A stretch of 64,000 bases of DNA, taken from Erythrobacter sp. SD-21 (GTDB lineage: Bacteria; Pseudomonadota; Alphaproteobacteria; Sphingomonadales; Sphingomonadaceae). Where the stretch lies: the NCBI RefSeq assembly GCF_000181515.1, contig NZ_ABCG01000008.1:84253-148252 (forward strand), read 5' to 3'. Shown piece after piece: positions 8,945 through 19,512 of the stretch (within the stretch, counting starts at the first letter, position 1; each line of letters begins with the position of its first letter). A program made the position numbers and the translations under genes. Under the pieces are notes generated by a model. It did not search any database. It had not been told where the DNA came from and worked only from the letters and a program-made list of their open reading frames with translations.

Positions 8945-10216
8945 ATGAGCCGCGCGCCCGAGCAACCTGTCGATCCGATCCACTGGTGCGCCGCTTTGGC
9001 GTTCGCCTTCTGGGTGGTGGTGCTGTGGAACCTCGCGATCCCGACCACGCCCTATTTCGACGAGGTCCATTACGTCCCGGCCGCCCGCGACCTGCTCGTG
9101 CTGGGCGAATTTTCCAACCGCGAGCATCCGCTGTTCGGCAAAGAGATGATCGCACTGAGCATCGCGGTCTTCGGCGACAATCCTTGGGGCTGGCGCTTCA
9201 TGTCTTCGCTCGCGGGGGCGCTGGCGCTGTTCGCCACCATGCGCGCCGTCTGGTTCGCAACGCTCAGCCGCTACGCCACGCTGGCGAGCGGCGTGCTGGT
9301 CGCGACCGGCTTCCACCTGTTCGTCCACGCGCGCATTGCCATGCTCGACATCTTCATGATCGCCGCGCTCGCGGTCGCCTTCTGGCAACTGGCTGCCGCG
9401 ATGCGCGAACCAGAAACGGGTCGCAGGCGGCTGTTCTTCGCAGGTATCACGCTCGGTCTTGCCATGGCAGCCAAGTGGAACGCGCTCATCATAGCGGCGC
9501 TGCCGGGTCTTGGGTTCCTTGCGCTGCGCTGGTTTGCGGGACGACGCCGCCTTTTGCTCAGCCGCCGCGGGATGCCGGTGCCGGGAATTACGCTGATCGA
9601 AGCCTTCGTCTGGCTCGGCCTGCTGCCGCTCGCGGTCTACTGGTTGACCTTTGCGCCCGGCTACTTCTTCGCCGTGAACCCGATTACCGAGGGGATCGTG
9701 GCGCAACACAGGGTGATGCTCGACCTCCAGACCCAGGTCCTGCCGCCGCACAACTACCAATCGACCTGGCCGGAATGGATCGCGAATTGGCGCGCGCTCT
9801 GGTATCTTTACGAGCCTGCCGACGGGGCGCAGCGAGGCGTCATGCTCATCGGCAACCCGCTGACCATGCTGCTCGGCCTCCCCGCCCTCCTGTGGTGCGC
9901 GTGGCGGGGAGTTTCGGCGCGTCGACCGGCGCATGGCGCACTGGCGCTGCTCTATGCGGTATCGCTCGGCTTCTGGATCTTCGCCGCCAAGCCGGTGCAG
10001 TTCTACCACCACTATTTCCTGCCCGGCACCGTGCTGCTGGTCGCGCTGGCGCTGGCCTTGGACGATTTGCGGAGTGCGGGTTGGAGGCGAACCGCGTGGA
10101 TCGTGCCGGCAGTAAGCCTCGTGGTTTTCGTGTATTTCTACCCCATCCTCGCCGCAGAACCGCTTTCGGGACCGATGAGCTTCAAGGCTTGGGCCTGGCT
10201 CCCCTCGTGGAAATGA
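8945..10216 (+). CDS. GT39-type (PMT family) membrane glycosyltransferase
   Basis: A 423-residue polytopic membrane protein. Its first loop carries the protein-mannosyltransferase signature, TPYFDEVHYVPAARDLL followed by REHPLFGKEMIA, with the catalytic acidic pair in FDE. Later landmarks are ARIAMLDIFM and MAAKWNALI. GT39 enzymes take mannose or another sugar from a polyprenyl phosphate and place it on proteins or on envelope glycolipids. The convergent next gene encodes a synthase that could make this donor, which supports a working pair. Whether the acceptor is protein or lipid cannot be read from the sequence. Confidence 0.85.
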   Translation: MSRAPEQPVDPIHWCAALAFAFWVVVLWNLAIPTTPYFDEVHYVPAARDLLVLGEFSNREHPLFGKEMIALSIAVFGDNPWGWRFMSSLAGALALFATMRAVWFATLSRYATLASGVLVATGFHLFVHARIAMLDIFMIAALAVAFWQLAAAMREPETGRRRLFFAGITLGLAMAAKWNALIIAALPGLGFLALRWFAGRRRLLLSRRGMPVPGITLIEAFVWLGLLPLAVYWLTFAPGYFFAVNPITEGIVAQHRVMLDLQTQVLPPHNYQSTWPEWIANWRALWYLYEPADGAQRGVMLIGNPLTMLLGLPALLWCAWRGVSARRPAHGALALLYAVSLGFWIFAAKPVQFYHHYFLPGTVLLVALALALDDLRSAGWRRTAWIVPAVSLVVFVYFYPILAAEPLSGPMSFKAWAWLPSWK

Positions 10217-10220
10217 CCGC

Positions 10221-11312
10221 TCAGTAGCGGCCCCAGACGAAGCGGCTCGACAGGGCGTAGTTCCAGACCGAGCCGATGGCGATCCCGATCAGCGCGGCGA
10301 GCAGCGAATGGAGGCCGCGCGCATAGAGCAGGCTCGCCATTGCCACATTCGCAAGCGCGCCGACCGAGCAGGCGACGACGAAACTGGCCCACCCGCGCAG
10401 GAGCTTGCTCGTCGTTTTGAGCCGCCGGTCGCGATAGGTGAGAAAGTTGTTGAGCCAGAAGTTGAAAGTCATCGCGCCCAGTGTGGCGATGGCCTGGCTC
10501 CAGGCGAATTGCGCCCCTGCCGCCCACAGGCAGAGGTAGAGGATGGCAAGGTGCACGCCGACGCCCAGTGCACCGACCGTGCCGAACAGGGCGAACCGCG
10601 TGGGGATGATCCGCCCGAAGCTCTTGTCATAAAGCCCGGCGAGGAAATCGACCGCGATCGCCCGGTCGAGCTTGCTTTCGCCCGACCGCCGCGCGGCGAA
10701 CTGCATGGGCACTTCGCACACGCGCAGCGGCGTGTCTGCGGTCGCGAGAAGGTCGAGCAATATCTTGAAGCCGATCCCCGAAAGGCGCGGCACCAATGCC
10801 AGCGCCGTTTGCGTGCGCAGCAGGAAATACCCGCTCATCGGATCGGTCAGGTCGACGCCGGTGAGCTTGCGGGCGAGGCGGTTGGCGACACCCGACAGCT
10901 TTTCGCGCCCCGGGTTGGCCCAGTCCTTCGTGCTCGCGCCATCGATAAAGCGGCTGGCGACGGCGACGTCCGCCTCGCCCGAACGGACCGCCTCCAACAT
11001 CTCCACGAGCAAGGCCGGATCGTGCTGATGGTCGGCATCCATCACCGCCACGAAGGGCGCAGCCGTGGCGCAGAAGCCCTCGATGGCCGCGCTTGCGAGG
11101 CCACGCCGCCCGATGCGGTGGATGACGCGCACCCGCCCATCCTCTCGCGCAAGCCGGCGAGCCTCATCGGCCGTGCCGTCGGCCGAATTGTCATCGACGA
11201 CGAGCACTTCCCAGCCCTCCGTCCCCAACGCCTGCTCGATCCGCTCGACCAGCGGGGCCAAGTTCTCGCGCTCGTTGAGCGTGGGCAGGATGATCGCAAG
11301 CTCGAGCGTCAT
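10221..11312 (-). CDS. Polyprenyl-phosphate mannose synthase-like GT2 fused to a GtrA membrane domain
   Basis: 363 residues in two parts. Residues 1-235 form a GT2 domain of the dolichol-phosphate-mannose synthase type: AIILPTLNERENL, VVDDNSADGT, and VAVMDADHQHDP with the metal-binding DAD. Residues 240-363 form a GtrA-like domain with about four transmembrane helices (RFALFGTVGALGVG, MTFNFWLNNFLTYRDRR). This fusion transfers a sugar from a nucleotide donor to a polyprenyl phosphate at the membrane. It ends four bases from the convergent GT39 gene, its likely user. The sugar (mannose or glucose) is not determined by sequence alone. Confidence 0.88.
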   Translation of the reverse strand: MTLELAIILPTLNERENLAPLVERIEQALGTEGWEVLVVDDNSADGTADEARRLAREDGRVRVIHRIGRRGLASAAIEGFCATAAPFVAVMDADHQHDPALLVEMLEAVRSGEADVAVASRFIDGASTKDWANPGREKLSGVANRLARKLTGVDLTDPMSGYFLLRTQTALALVPRLSGIGFKILLDLLATADTPLRVCEVPMQFAARRSGESKLDRAIAVDFLAGLYDKSFGRIIPTRFALFGTVGALGVGVHLAILYLCLWAAGAQFAWSQAIATLGAMTFNFWLNNFLTYRDRRLKTTSKLLRGWASFVVACSVGALANVAMASLLYARGLHSLLAALIGIAIGSVWNYALSSRFVWGRY

Positions 11313-11343
11313 GCGCGCGGCGTGGCGCGCTTTCGCTTCGAAT

Positions 11344-12411
11344 TCAAGACTCTGCGGCGAGAGCGTTCAGCACGGCGTCGCCGATCTGGCTGGTCGAAGC
11401 CGTCCCGCCGAGGTCCGCCCCGCGCACATCGCCCGCCACGACCTTGGCTACTGCTCTCTCGATCCGGCCCGCTTCCCCCTCGCGCCCCAGCGAATGGCGC
11501 AGCAGCATGGCGAGGCTGAGGATGGCCGCAATCGGGTTCGCCTTGCCCTGCCCCGCGATGTCGGGCGCGCTGCCGTGGATCGGTTCGTAGAGGCCGAAAG
11601 TGCCGTACTCGGTCTGCCGCTCGCCCATGCTGGCGCTGGCCATGAGGCCGATCGAGCCCACGCAGGCGCTCGCCTGGTCGGAGAGGATGTCGCCAAACAG
11701 ATTGCCAGTAAGGATCACATCGAACTGGCCGGGGCTGCGGACTATCTGCATGGCCGCGTTGTCCACATACATGTGATCGAGCGTGACATCGGGATAGTCC
11801 TTCGCCACCTCCACCACGGTTTCGCGCCAGATGCGGCTGCTTTCGAGGACATTGGCCTTGTCCACGCTGGTTAACCTTCCTCGGCGTTTTTGCGCAGCAC
11901 GGAAACCGGTGTGGGCGATGCGGCGCACCTCGGCTTCGTTATAGGACATCGCGTCCCATCCCTCGCGCCCGCCGTCGCTCGCGCGTTCGCCCTTGTCGCC
12001 GAAATAGACGTCGCCGTTGAGTTCGCGCACCACCAGCAGGTCGATCCCGCGCGCAATCTCGGGTTTGAGCGAGGACATGTCCTCCAACCCCGGATAGCCC
12101 GCCGCAGGGCGCAGGTTCGCGAAGAGACCGAGCTCGCTGCGCAGGCCGAGGATCGCCTGTTCGGGGCGATGTTCGCGCGGCAGATCGTCGCATTCGGGAT
12201 TGCCCACCGCGCCGAACAGCACGGCATCGGCAGCGCAGGCCATCTCGATCGTTTCCGTCGGCAGCGGATGGCCATGGCGCTTGTAGGCGATTCCGCCCAC
12301 ATCGCCTTCCCACAGAGTGAGCTGCGGGAAAAAGAGCGCATCGAGCACCCGTACAGCCTCGGCAATGACTTCGGGTCCGATTCCGTCGCCGGGGAATATC
12401 GCGAGTTTCAT
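11344..12411 (-). CDS. leuB: 3-isopropylmalate dehydrogenase
   Basis: LeuB oxidatively decarboxylates 3-isopropylmalate in leucine biosynthesis. The 355-residue product starts [15 protein letters not shown]. It shows the substrate-binding region [15 protein letters not shown], metal-ligand region [26 protein letters not shown], and the NAD-adenine loop [20 protein letters not shown]. Length is normal. It lies one base from recO on the same strand and may be co-transcribed with it. The other leu genes are not in the window. Confidence 0.96.
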   Translation of the reverse strand: MKLAIFPGDGIGPEVIAEAVRVLDALFFPQLTLWEGDVGGIAYKRHGHPLPTETIEMACAADAVLFGAVGNPECDDLPREHRPEQAILGLRSELGLFANLRPAAGYPGLEDMSSLKPEIARGIDLLVVRELNGDVYFGDKGERASDGGREGWDAMSYNEAEVRRIAHTGFRAAQKRRGRLTSVDKANVLESSRIWRETVVEVAKDYPDVTLDHMYVDNAAMQIVRSPGQFDVILTGNLFGDILSDQASACVGSIGLMASASMGERQTEYGTFGLYEPIHGSAPDIAGQGKANPIAAILSLAMLLRHSLGREGEAGRIERAVAKVVAGDVRGADLGGTASTSQIGDAVLNALAAES

Positions 12412-12412
12412 G

Positions 12413-13009
12413 TCAGGCCATCCGTTCGAGCCGGTGCATCAGGAGTACCCGTGCGGCTAGAACGTCGGCGCGGGTGTCGGCAAGCAGGTAGCGCGCGATC
12501 GGGGCCTCATTCGCGCGCAGAATTTCCAGAGCTTGCTCAAGTCCCTCTATCACAGGCTTCGTTCCCCCATAGCCGAGCTCGCGCAAGAGAAGCACTTCGT
12601 AGGTCGCCAAAGCGCCCGCCCAACCCCGCGCCGAGGGGGCGTTGCAGATCGCCTCGAGCAGGGCCGCAAGCGCGCTGTAAAGGCTGGGATAGGGGTTGCG
12701 CTCCGGCAAGGCGCTGGCGGTCAGCGCGCAGGTCCATGCGATGGCGGCAGCAGGCAAAGGTTCGGTCAGCCAAGGCCCGCGGCTCTGCGCCAGTTCGAGG
12801 CGCGCGAAGGGCAGCTGGCTGTCGGACTTGGCGCGGATTTCGGCTTCGACGAGATTGCCGGGGATCACGACCGGGCGCAGCTGTCGCCCGCGCCCACCCG
12901 CGACATAGGCCGCCACAACGCCGCTCTCCTCGGTCAGGAGGCGTGCAATGACGGCCGTTTCGCCATGCGGTCGGGCGGCAAGCAGGATGGCAGGGGCGCG
13001 CAAATGCAT
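12413..13009 (-). CDS. recO: DNA repair protein RecO
   Basis: RecO helps load RecA at gaps in the RecFOR pathway. The 198-residue product begins with the N-terminal OB fold ([26 protein letters not shown], then AYVAGGRGR), followed by a helical domain ending [15 protein letters not shown] and a short tail. It is shorter than typical RecO (about 230-250) and has only one cysteine (near residue 123), so it lacks the four-Cys zinc finger of many homologues. Related alphaproteobacterial RecO proteins can be compact, so this need not be damage. It is followed directly by leuB. Confidence 0.85.
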   Translation of the reverse strand: MHLRAPAILLAARPHGETAVIARLLTEESGVVAAYVAGGRGRQLRPVVIPGNLVEAEIRAKSDSQLPFARLELAQSRGPWLTEPLPAAAIAWTCALTASALPERNPYPSLYSALAALLEAICNAPSARGWAGALATYEVLLLRELGYGGTKPVIEGLEQALEILRANEAPIARYLLADTRADVLAARVLLMHRLERMA

Positions 13010-13041
13010 CGCGCCGCCTTACCTGCCCGCAGGGGCTGGTG

Positions 13042-13287
13042 TCACTTGTGCTTGGCTTCCAGCGCCGTCACTCGGGCGGCGAGGCCTTCGGTCTGTTCGC
13101 GCGCCTTGGCGGCCATCTGCTTGACCGCGTCAAATTCCTCGCGGGTCACGAAATCCATGCCGCCGAAAGCTTCCTTGGCCCGTTCGCGCGCAGTCTCGCG
13201 CGCTTCGCGGGTCATGCCGGCCAGCGTTCCGGCCGCCGAATTGGCGAGTTTGACGAAGTCGGCGATCATGGGGCTCTGGCTCTGCAT
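13042..13287 (-). CDS. UbiK/BMFP-type accessory factor
   Basis: An 81-residue protein matching the short coiled-coil family of UbiK (YqiC, membrane fusogenic type). It has an amphipathic helix ending FVKLANSAAGTLAGM, a basic region, then FVTREEFDAVKQMAAKARE and a C-terminal coiled coil ending ARVTALEAKHK. UbiK assists ubiquinone biosynthesis complexes in enterobacteria; in this lineage the role is inferred from the family only. It lies between tspO and recO on the same strand. Confidence 0.85.
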   Translation of the reverse strand: MQSQSPMIADFVKLANSAAGTLAGMTREARETARERAKEAFGGMDFVTREEFDAVKQMAAKAREQTEGLAARVTALEAKHK

Positions 13288-13318
13288 GGCCGCTATCTAG
13301 GCGTGCGCGTGCAGGGTT

Positions 13319-13873
13319 TCAATTGCCGATCCGCACGCGCTCGATCCGCTCCCCCTGCGCGCCGCCGTCGGCATCGGGGTTGAGGCGCAGGAACTCGTAA
13401 TTGAGCAGCGCCGCAAAGCAGATCCACACGAGATATGGGAGCAGGAGCACGGCCGCGAGGCGGCGCACCTTCCAGAACAGCGCGATCACCGCCAGCAGCG
13501 TCACGATCATCAACCCGATCACCACCAGCGCCCCCGTGATCTGCTGCAGTCCGAAGAAGACCGGCGACCAGGCGAGGTTGAGCACGAAATGCACGGCAAA
13601 GACCCACAGTGCCGCCGTCCTCCCCCGCGCGCCCCAAGCCGCAGCGACCAGCGCGACCGCGAAGCCGATCATGATGTAAAGGATCGTCCAGACAATGCCG
13701 AACCACTTGGGCTCGGGGAAAATGTCGGGCTTGGCGAGCATCCGGAACCACTCGGTATCGGCCGAACCGATCCGGCCCGACAGGAAGCCGAGCAGCACGC
13801 AGAGCGGCACAAGAAACAGTGCCCAGCGGATCAAACTAGCGCGAAGCTGCCCGCGTGAAGCCAGCATGTTCAT
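13319..13873 (-). CDS. tspO: TspO/MBR family tryptophan-rich protein
   Basis: A 184-residue membrane protein with five hydrophobic segments and the TspO landmarks KPDIFPEPKWFGIVWTILYI, FAVHFVLNLAWSPVFFG and LLPYLVWICFAALLNYEF. TspO binds tetrapyrroles and cholesterol-like ligands and, in Rhodobacter, represses photosynthesis genes in response to oxygen. ATG at 13873 follows a good GAGGGA site; the longer open frame to 14227 runs into the neighbouring gene and is rejected. The last residues are charged and probably cytoplasmic. Confidence 0.93.
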   Translation of the reverse strand: MNMLASRGQLRASLIRWALFLVPLCVLLGFLSGRIGSADTEWFRMLAKPDIFPEPKWFGIVWTILYIMIGFAVALVAAAWGARGRTAALWVFAVHFVLNLAWSPVFFGLQQITGALVVIGLMIVTLLAVIALFWKVRRLAAVLLLPYLVWICFAALLNYEFLRLNPDADGGAQGERIERVRIGN

Positions 13874-13947
13874 GTGTGAAGGTCCCTCGATGCGCCCCGA
13901 ATCGTTAGCCGTCTTGTGGCGCGGCATTGCATTGGTTGCAATCGCGC

Positions 13948-14673
13948 TCAGAAGCGCAGGAGGATCTTCTGCACGAGTTTCGGCGAGACGGAGTGCAGGC
14001 GCTTCAGCGTCTTCACGAGGCCGATGTGCGCCTCCTCGCGGCGTTTCTCCATCGCTTCCACGATCGCCGCGGCGCAATCGGGCGCGGACATCTTCTTCGC
14101 CTCCCGCCCCCTCGTCATCTCGGTATCGACCATCGGCGGCAGCGCTTCGAGCATATGGATGCCCCTTTCGCGCAACTGCTCGCGAGCGGCGATGGAATAG
14201 GACCTGAGGCCTGCCTTGGTCGCGCAATAGAGCGGAGCCGAGGTGCTCGGCGTGATGGCGAGGCCCGAGGTGACGTTGACGATCATCGGATCGCGCCCGG
14301 CTTTCAGGTTCTCGTGCAAGCGGGCCGAGAGCAGGATCGGCGCGGTGAGGTTGGCGTGAATGTTAGCCTCGATATCGGCCGAGCTGATCTTTCCCGTGCG
14401 GTAATCATGCTCCAGCCCCATCCCGGCGTTATTGACGAGGATGTCGAGCGGAGCGTCGCTCCAGGCAGCGGCAACGGCATCGACGCCCGCCGCGTTGGCG
14501 AAATCGCCCTCGATCGTGCGGAAGCCTTCCGCTTCCATCGCCGCCAGCTTGTGCGCGGCGCGCCCGGTCACCGTCACCTCGGCTCCGCGATCCCGCAGCT
14601 GGAACGCCAATTCGCGCCCGATGCCGTCGCTCCCGCCGGTGACGAGGATGTGCTTGCCGGTAAAAGCCGTCAT
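13948..14673 (-). CDS. Short-chain dehydrogenase/reductase (classical SDR, DltE-like)
   Basis: A 241-residue classical SDR. The cofactor motif TGGSDGIGRE is at about residue 12, NNAGMG near 82, and the catalytic YxxxK (YCATKAG) near 150. The C-terminal half ends with a basic helical stretch (VKTLKRLHSVSPKLVQKILL), as seen in DltE-like oxidoreductases. The substrate is unknown. The start overlaps the stop of the upstream extended SDR by four bases (ATGA), so the two reductases form an operon. Confidence 0.88.
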   Translation of the reverse strand: MTAFTGKHILVTGGSDGIGRELAFQLRDRGAEVTVTGRAAHKLAAMEAEGFRTIEGDFANAAGVDAVAAAWSDAPLDILVNNAGMGLEHDYRTGKISSADIEANIHANLTAPILLSARLHENLKAGRDPMIVNVTSGLAITPSTSAPLYCATKAGLRSYSIAAREQLRERGIHMLEALPPMVDTEMTRGREAKKMSAPDCAAAIVEAMEKRREEAHIGLVKTLKRLHSVSPKLVQKILLRF

Positions 14674-15689
14674 GCCTTCACGATGCCTTTTTCGACGAGG
14701 CTCTTTACCGTGTCTTCCAGCGTCTGTTCGGCGGGGATGTAGGTGAATCCGAGCTTTTCCTCGGTATGGCGACCGGAGACATCGCGCACATTGCCGAGTT
14801 CGCCCTTGACCTGGCGCATTTCGGGCATAAAGAGCGCGAGGAATTTCGCCAGCCAGTCGGGCATGCGGCGCGTGGGAACCTTGCCTGCATGCTGCGGCAC
14901 GCGGGCGCGTATCGTGTCGGCCATCTCGCGGATCCATAGGAATTTCTGCGAGGTCGGGAAGCGTTCGCCGCGCACGGTTTCCGCAGGCGCCTCCAACGCG
15001 CGGATGTGCGCCTCCCCCACGTCGCGCACGTCGGTGATGCAGATGCCCATGTTGGGAATGAGCGGGATCGAGCCGTCGATAATCTTCTTCACCATCTCGA
15101 CGCTGGTGGACATGTCTTCGTCATAGACCGGGCCGAAGACAGCGACCGGATTGATGGAGCAGAACACCATGTCGGGCGCGTACTGCGCCACCCAGTCGCG
15201 CGCGGCGCGCTCGGCCACGGTCTTGGACTGGATATAGGGCGGCGGGTTCGCGGTGAGATCGGTCCAGTCGGTGTAGTCGAAGTGGTCCTTGTCCGGATGG
15301 CCATAGGCGATGGCGGCGGCCGAGCTGGTTTGCACGAAGCGCTTCACGCCCGCCTTGTGCGCGAATTCGAGCGCACGCAGCGTGCCGTCGCGCGCAGGGA
15401 TTATGAGATCGTCGGCGTTTTTCGGCACGTCGAGCGGGAATGGCGAGGCGACGTGCGCCACCGCGTCGCAGCCTGCATTGGCCTCTGCCCAGCCATCGTC
15501 GGAGAGGAGGTCGGCGGAGAAGACCTTGAGCTTGTCGCCAGCCTCCGGCCAGCGTGTGCGCAGCTTCGGTTCGCTCTTCGCGGCATCGCGCACCGTGGTG
15601 TGGACCGTGTATCCCTTTGCCAGCAGCCGGTCGATGACCTCGCCGCCGATATAGCCCGTGCCACCGGTTACAAGAACAGTGCCTGCCAT
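14670..15689 (-). CDS. Extended SDR, dihydroflavonol-4-reductase-like aldehyde reductase
   Basis: A 339-residue extended short-chain dehydrogenase. The NAD(P) motif TGGTGYIGGEV is at residue 8, VAHVASPFPLDVPKN matches the dihydroflavonol reductase/aldehyde reductase subgroup, and the catalytic PYIQSKTVAE carries YxxxK. The usual roles are reduction of aldehydes or ketones; the substrate is not known. Translationally coupled to the downstream SDR. The start is the ATG at 15689. Confidence 0.87.
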   Translation of the reverse strand: MAGTVLVTGGTGYIGGEVIDRLLAKGYTVHTTVRDAAKSEPKLRTRWPEAGDKLKVFSADLLSDDGWAEANAGCDAVAHVASPFPLDVPKNADDLIIPARDGTLRALEFAHKAGVKRFVQTSSAAAIAYGHPDKDHFDYTDWTDLTANPPPYIQSKTVAERAARDWVAQYAPDMVFCSINPVAVFGPVYDEDMSTSVEMVKKIIDGSIPLIPNMGICITDVRDVGEAHIRALEAPAETVRGERFPTSQKFLWIREMADTIRARVPQHAGKVPTRRMPDWLAKFLALFMPEMRQVKGELGNVRDVSGRHTEEKLGFTYIPAEQTLEDTVKSLVEKGIVKA

Positions 15690-15740
15690 GTCTCAGCCTC
15701 CCTTTCGGAGGAGCCTAGGCGAAGGGTCTGTGCGCTGCAA

Positions 15741-16601
15741 TTAACCTTGCGGGGGCGGAGGTGGCGGTGCCGGATCGCGCAAATGCGGATGCTGGGTCAG
15801 GAAGCGCTCCTGCGATTCCGGCGAACCGACCACGAGAATCTCGCCTGGTCCGCATTTGTCCATGATTTCGCGCTCCAGTTCGGGCGCGATATAGGCCGAT
15901 GGCGGGCCGCCCCAGTTCATCTGCTCACCGATGCGGGCAAGCGTGCGCCCCGAAACGCGGTCGCGCAGGATGTAGAAGCCCTCGCCATCGACATCGAGCC
16001 CGATTTCCTCGTGGAAGAACGCCAGCTTTTCCGGTTTCCCGTCACCGAGATCGCCGTGGAAACAGCCATCGCGCAGTTCGACCCTGCCCCACAACAGCGC
16101 CTCGTTCTGCGCACCCGTGCGCGCGGTCGATGCGGGCCACACGCGAATACCCGGACTGGCCGCATCCGAGACGCGGGGAAGGACGAGTTCGGGCACGAAG
16201 GTCCAGGCGATATGGGTCGGGACGCTCCAGCCGTTGCGCTGCGCCCAGTTCTCGAATTCGCTCGCGGTCAGGCCGGTGTCGATGGATTTGACCGGACCAT
16301 CAGGCCCTTTCCCCGCAAGGCCGTAGCCGTTCAGCGCGTTTCGTGCGTCCAGCCGGGCAATCCAGCGTTCGCCTATCGCCTTTGCATCGGCGGGCAGCGG
16401 CGAGCTGGCCTCGCGGCGGACCCAGCTGCCTGTGCCAAGCGCCGGTTCGGCCAGAAGCGCCTTGTAATCAGGCGTCGGTGCGTTTGTTTGCGTGGCATAG
16501 GTCGCCGCATCCTCCGGAGCAGTCTGCGCCGCCTCGGGGCTATCGTCGGCAGGAGCGCAGGCCGCACAGGCCAGCAGCGCTAGGCTCATCATCCTGATCA
16601 T
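15741..16601 (-). CDS. Predicted lipoprotein of unknown function
   Basis: A 286-residue protein beginning with a short lipoprotein signal, MIRMMSLALLACAAC; the lipobox LLAC puts the modified cysteine at about residue 12. The mature protein starts with an acidic, Ala/Pro/Thr-rich linker, then a globular region with ERWIARLDARNALNGYG, WGRVELRDGCFHGDLG and EEIGLDVDGEGFYILRD, and ends in a poly-proline tail. I do not recognise the family. It sits between gorA and the SDR pair on the same strand, with short gaps. Confidence 0.75.
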   Translation of the reverse strand: MIRMMSLALLACAACAPADDSPEAAQTAPEDAATYATQTNAPTPDYKALLAEPALGTGSWVRREASSPLPADAKAIGERWIARLDARNALNGYGLAGKGPDGPVKSIDTGLTASEFENWAQRNGWSVPTHIAWTFVPELVLPRVSDAASPGIRVWPASTARTGAQNEALLWGRVELRDGCFHGDLGDGKPEKLAFFHEEIGLDVDGEGFYILRDRVSGRTLARIGEQMNWGGPPSAYIAPELEREIMDKCGPGEILVVGSPESQERFLTQHPHLRDPAPPPPPPQG

Positions 16602-16642
16602 GCTGGCATTTTCCGCGCTCCGGTCTGTCCAGAGGCTGAACG

Positions 16643-17995
<1,353 letters not shown>

Positions 17996-18063
17996 AGGGC
18001 GCTCCTGTCTGAGTGAGCGCGCGATATGGCGAGTGGCGGCTGCAAGGGCAACCGCCGCTTCAC

Positions 18064-19431
18064 TCAGCCCTGGCTACTACGACGGTTTCGGCTGCGATTG
18101 CGATTGCCGCCGGGCCGACCACCCGGCCTTCCGCCCTGCCCGGCGCCGGCAGGCTTGCCCTTGCGCGCAGGATGCTTCTGTTTGGGCTTAGGTTTTGCCG
18201 CACCGCCGGTCGGACGCACCTTGGGGCGCGCAAGCTTGGGCTTCTGTTCGCGCTTGGTCGGGCCGACACCTTCGACCACGGCGCGGAAATTGTCGGGCAG
18301 CGGCAGGCGCTCGAATTCCGCGTCGGTCTTCTTGCGGATGTCCTTGAGGTAATCGCGCTCGTCCTCGGCGCAGAAGGCGATGGCCACGCCGTCACGGCCT
18401 GCGCGTGCGGTACGACCGATGCGGTGGACATATTGCTCCGGCACGTTGGGCAGTTCGTAGTTGAGCACGTGGCTGACGCCCGGAATGTCGATACCGCGCG
18501 CGGCGACATCGGTGGCAACGAGGATCGGCGTCTTGGCGCGCTTGAACTCGTCCAGCGCTCGCTCGCGCTGCGGCTGGCTCTTGTTGCCATGGATGGCGTT
18601 GGCGGGGATGCCGCTCTGTCCGAGCTTCTTCACGATCCGGTCGCAGCCATGCTTGGTGCGGGCGAAGATGAGCACGCGCTCGAACTTGCCGGGGACCTGG
18701 TGGCGTTCGGACAGGATCATCTCGAGCAACGTCTGCTTCTCGTCCTGCTGGACCATGAAGAGATACTGGTCGATGCGCTCTGCCGTGGTGCTTTCCGGGG
18801 TCACACTGACCTTGACCGGGTTGCGGCAATATTTGCCGACCAGTTCCTGAATCTGCTTGGGCATGGTGGCGCTGAAGAACAGCGTCTGGCGGTCATCGGG
18901 CACCAGCTCGCTGATCTTGCGCAGAGCATGGATGAAGCCGAGGTCGAGCATCTGATCGGCCTCGTCGAGGATCAGGATTTCGACCTTGTCGAGAGTAAAG
19001 GCCTTCTGGTCGATCAGGTCGAGCAGGCGGCCGGGCGTGGCGACGAGAATGTCGGTACCGCGATGCAGCTTGTTCCGATCCTTGTTAACGCTCGTGCCGC
19101 CAACAATGCTGTGCACCTTTAGCCCGGCAAGTGCGCCGTAGTCTTTCGCGCTATCGGCAATCTGGCCTGCCAGTTCGCGTGTCGGTGCAAGGATAAGCAT
19201 ACGGCAGGACTTGAACGGCGACTGCTTGTCTGCGTCGCGCAGCCGATCGATGCTGGGCAGCATGAAGGCGGCGGTCTTGCCGGTGCCGGTCTGGGCAATG
19301 CCCATAAGGTCGCGGCCTTCGAGCACGGGCGGAATGGCCTGCGCCTGGATCGGCGTCGGCGTGGTATAGCCCTTAATGTCGAGGGCCTGGAGCACGGGCT
19401 GCGACAGCCCGAGGTCGGTAAATTGTGTCAT
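18064..19431 (-). CDS. DEAD-box RNA helicase, RhlE-like
   Basis: 455 residues with the full set of helicase motifs: Q motif region TPTPIQAQAIP, AQTGTGKTAAF (Walker A), APTRELAGQIA, TPGRLLDLI, LDEADQMLDLGF (DEAD), FSATMP, and in the second domain VATDVAARGIDIPGV and HRIGRTARAGRDG. After about residue 375 the tail is low-complexity, rich in Lys, Arg, Gly and Pro, as in RhlE-type helicases. Likely roles are ribosome assembly, RNA turnover or cold adaptation. The leader upstream of the start contains two inverted repeats. Confidence 0.93.
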   Translation of the reverse strand: MTQFTDLGLSQPVLQALDIKGYTTPTPIQAQAIPPVLEGRDLMGIAQTGTGKTAAFMLPSIDRLRDADKQSPFKSCRMLILAPTRELAGQIADSAKDYGALAGLKVHSIVGGTSVNKDRNKLHRGTDILVATPGRLLDLIDQKAFTLDKVEILILDEADQMLDLGFIHALRKISELVPDDRQTLFFSATMPKQIQELVGKYCRNPVKVSVTPESTTAERIDQYLFMVQQDEKQTLLEMILSERHQVPGKFERVLIFARTKHGCDRIVKKLGQSGIPANAIHGNKSQPQRERALDEFKRAKTPILVATDVAARGIDIPGVSHVLNYELPNVPEQYVHRIGRTARAGRDGVAIAFCAEDERDYLKDIRKKTDAEFERLPLPDNFRAVVEGVGPTKREQKPKLARPKVRPTGGAAKPKPKQKHPARKGKPAGAGQGGRPGGRPGGNRNRSRNRRSSQG

Positions 19432-19464
19432 GAATAAACTCGCAAAACATGCGGCGCGCTGACG

Positions 19465-19512
19465 GATTCCGGGCGGAATCGTCGCACGTCGCGGGGGTTG
19501 GAACCACCCGCG
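19465..19512 (-). promoter_or_regulatory. Two inverted repeats in the helicase leader
   Basis: On the minus strand, 34-81 bases before the helicase ATG, are two inverted repeats. One is a 10-bp stem with one bulged base between 19490 and 19512 (CGCGGG...CCCGCG ends). The other is a perfect GATTCCG/CGGAATC repeat at 19465-19480 with a 2-base centre. No U-tract follows. They could be leader hairpins controlling translation or a protein site. The rest of the 424-base gap (to 19855) is AT-richer near 19741-19800 and has a TATACT at 19782 that could be a -10 element for the Crp/Fnr gene. Confidence 0.4.

Noticed and set aside
8858..10012. Long minus-strand ORF opposite the GT39 gene
   Set aside because: A shadow of the GC-rich third codon positions of the real gene; composition is dominated by Arg, Glu, Gly and His with no protein-like pattern.
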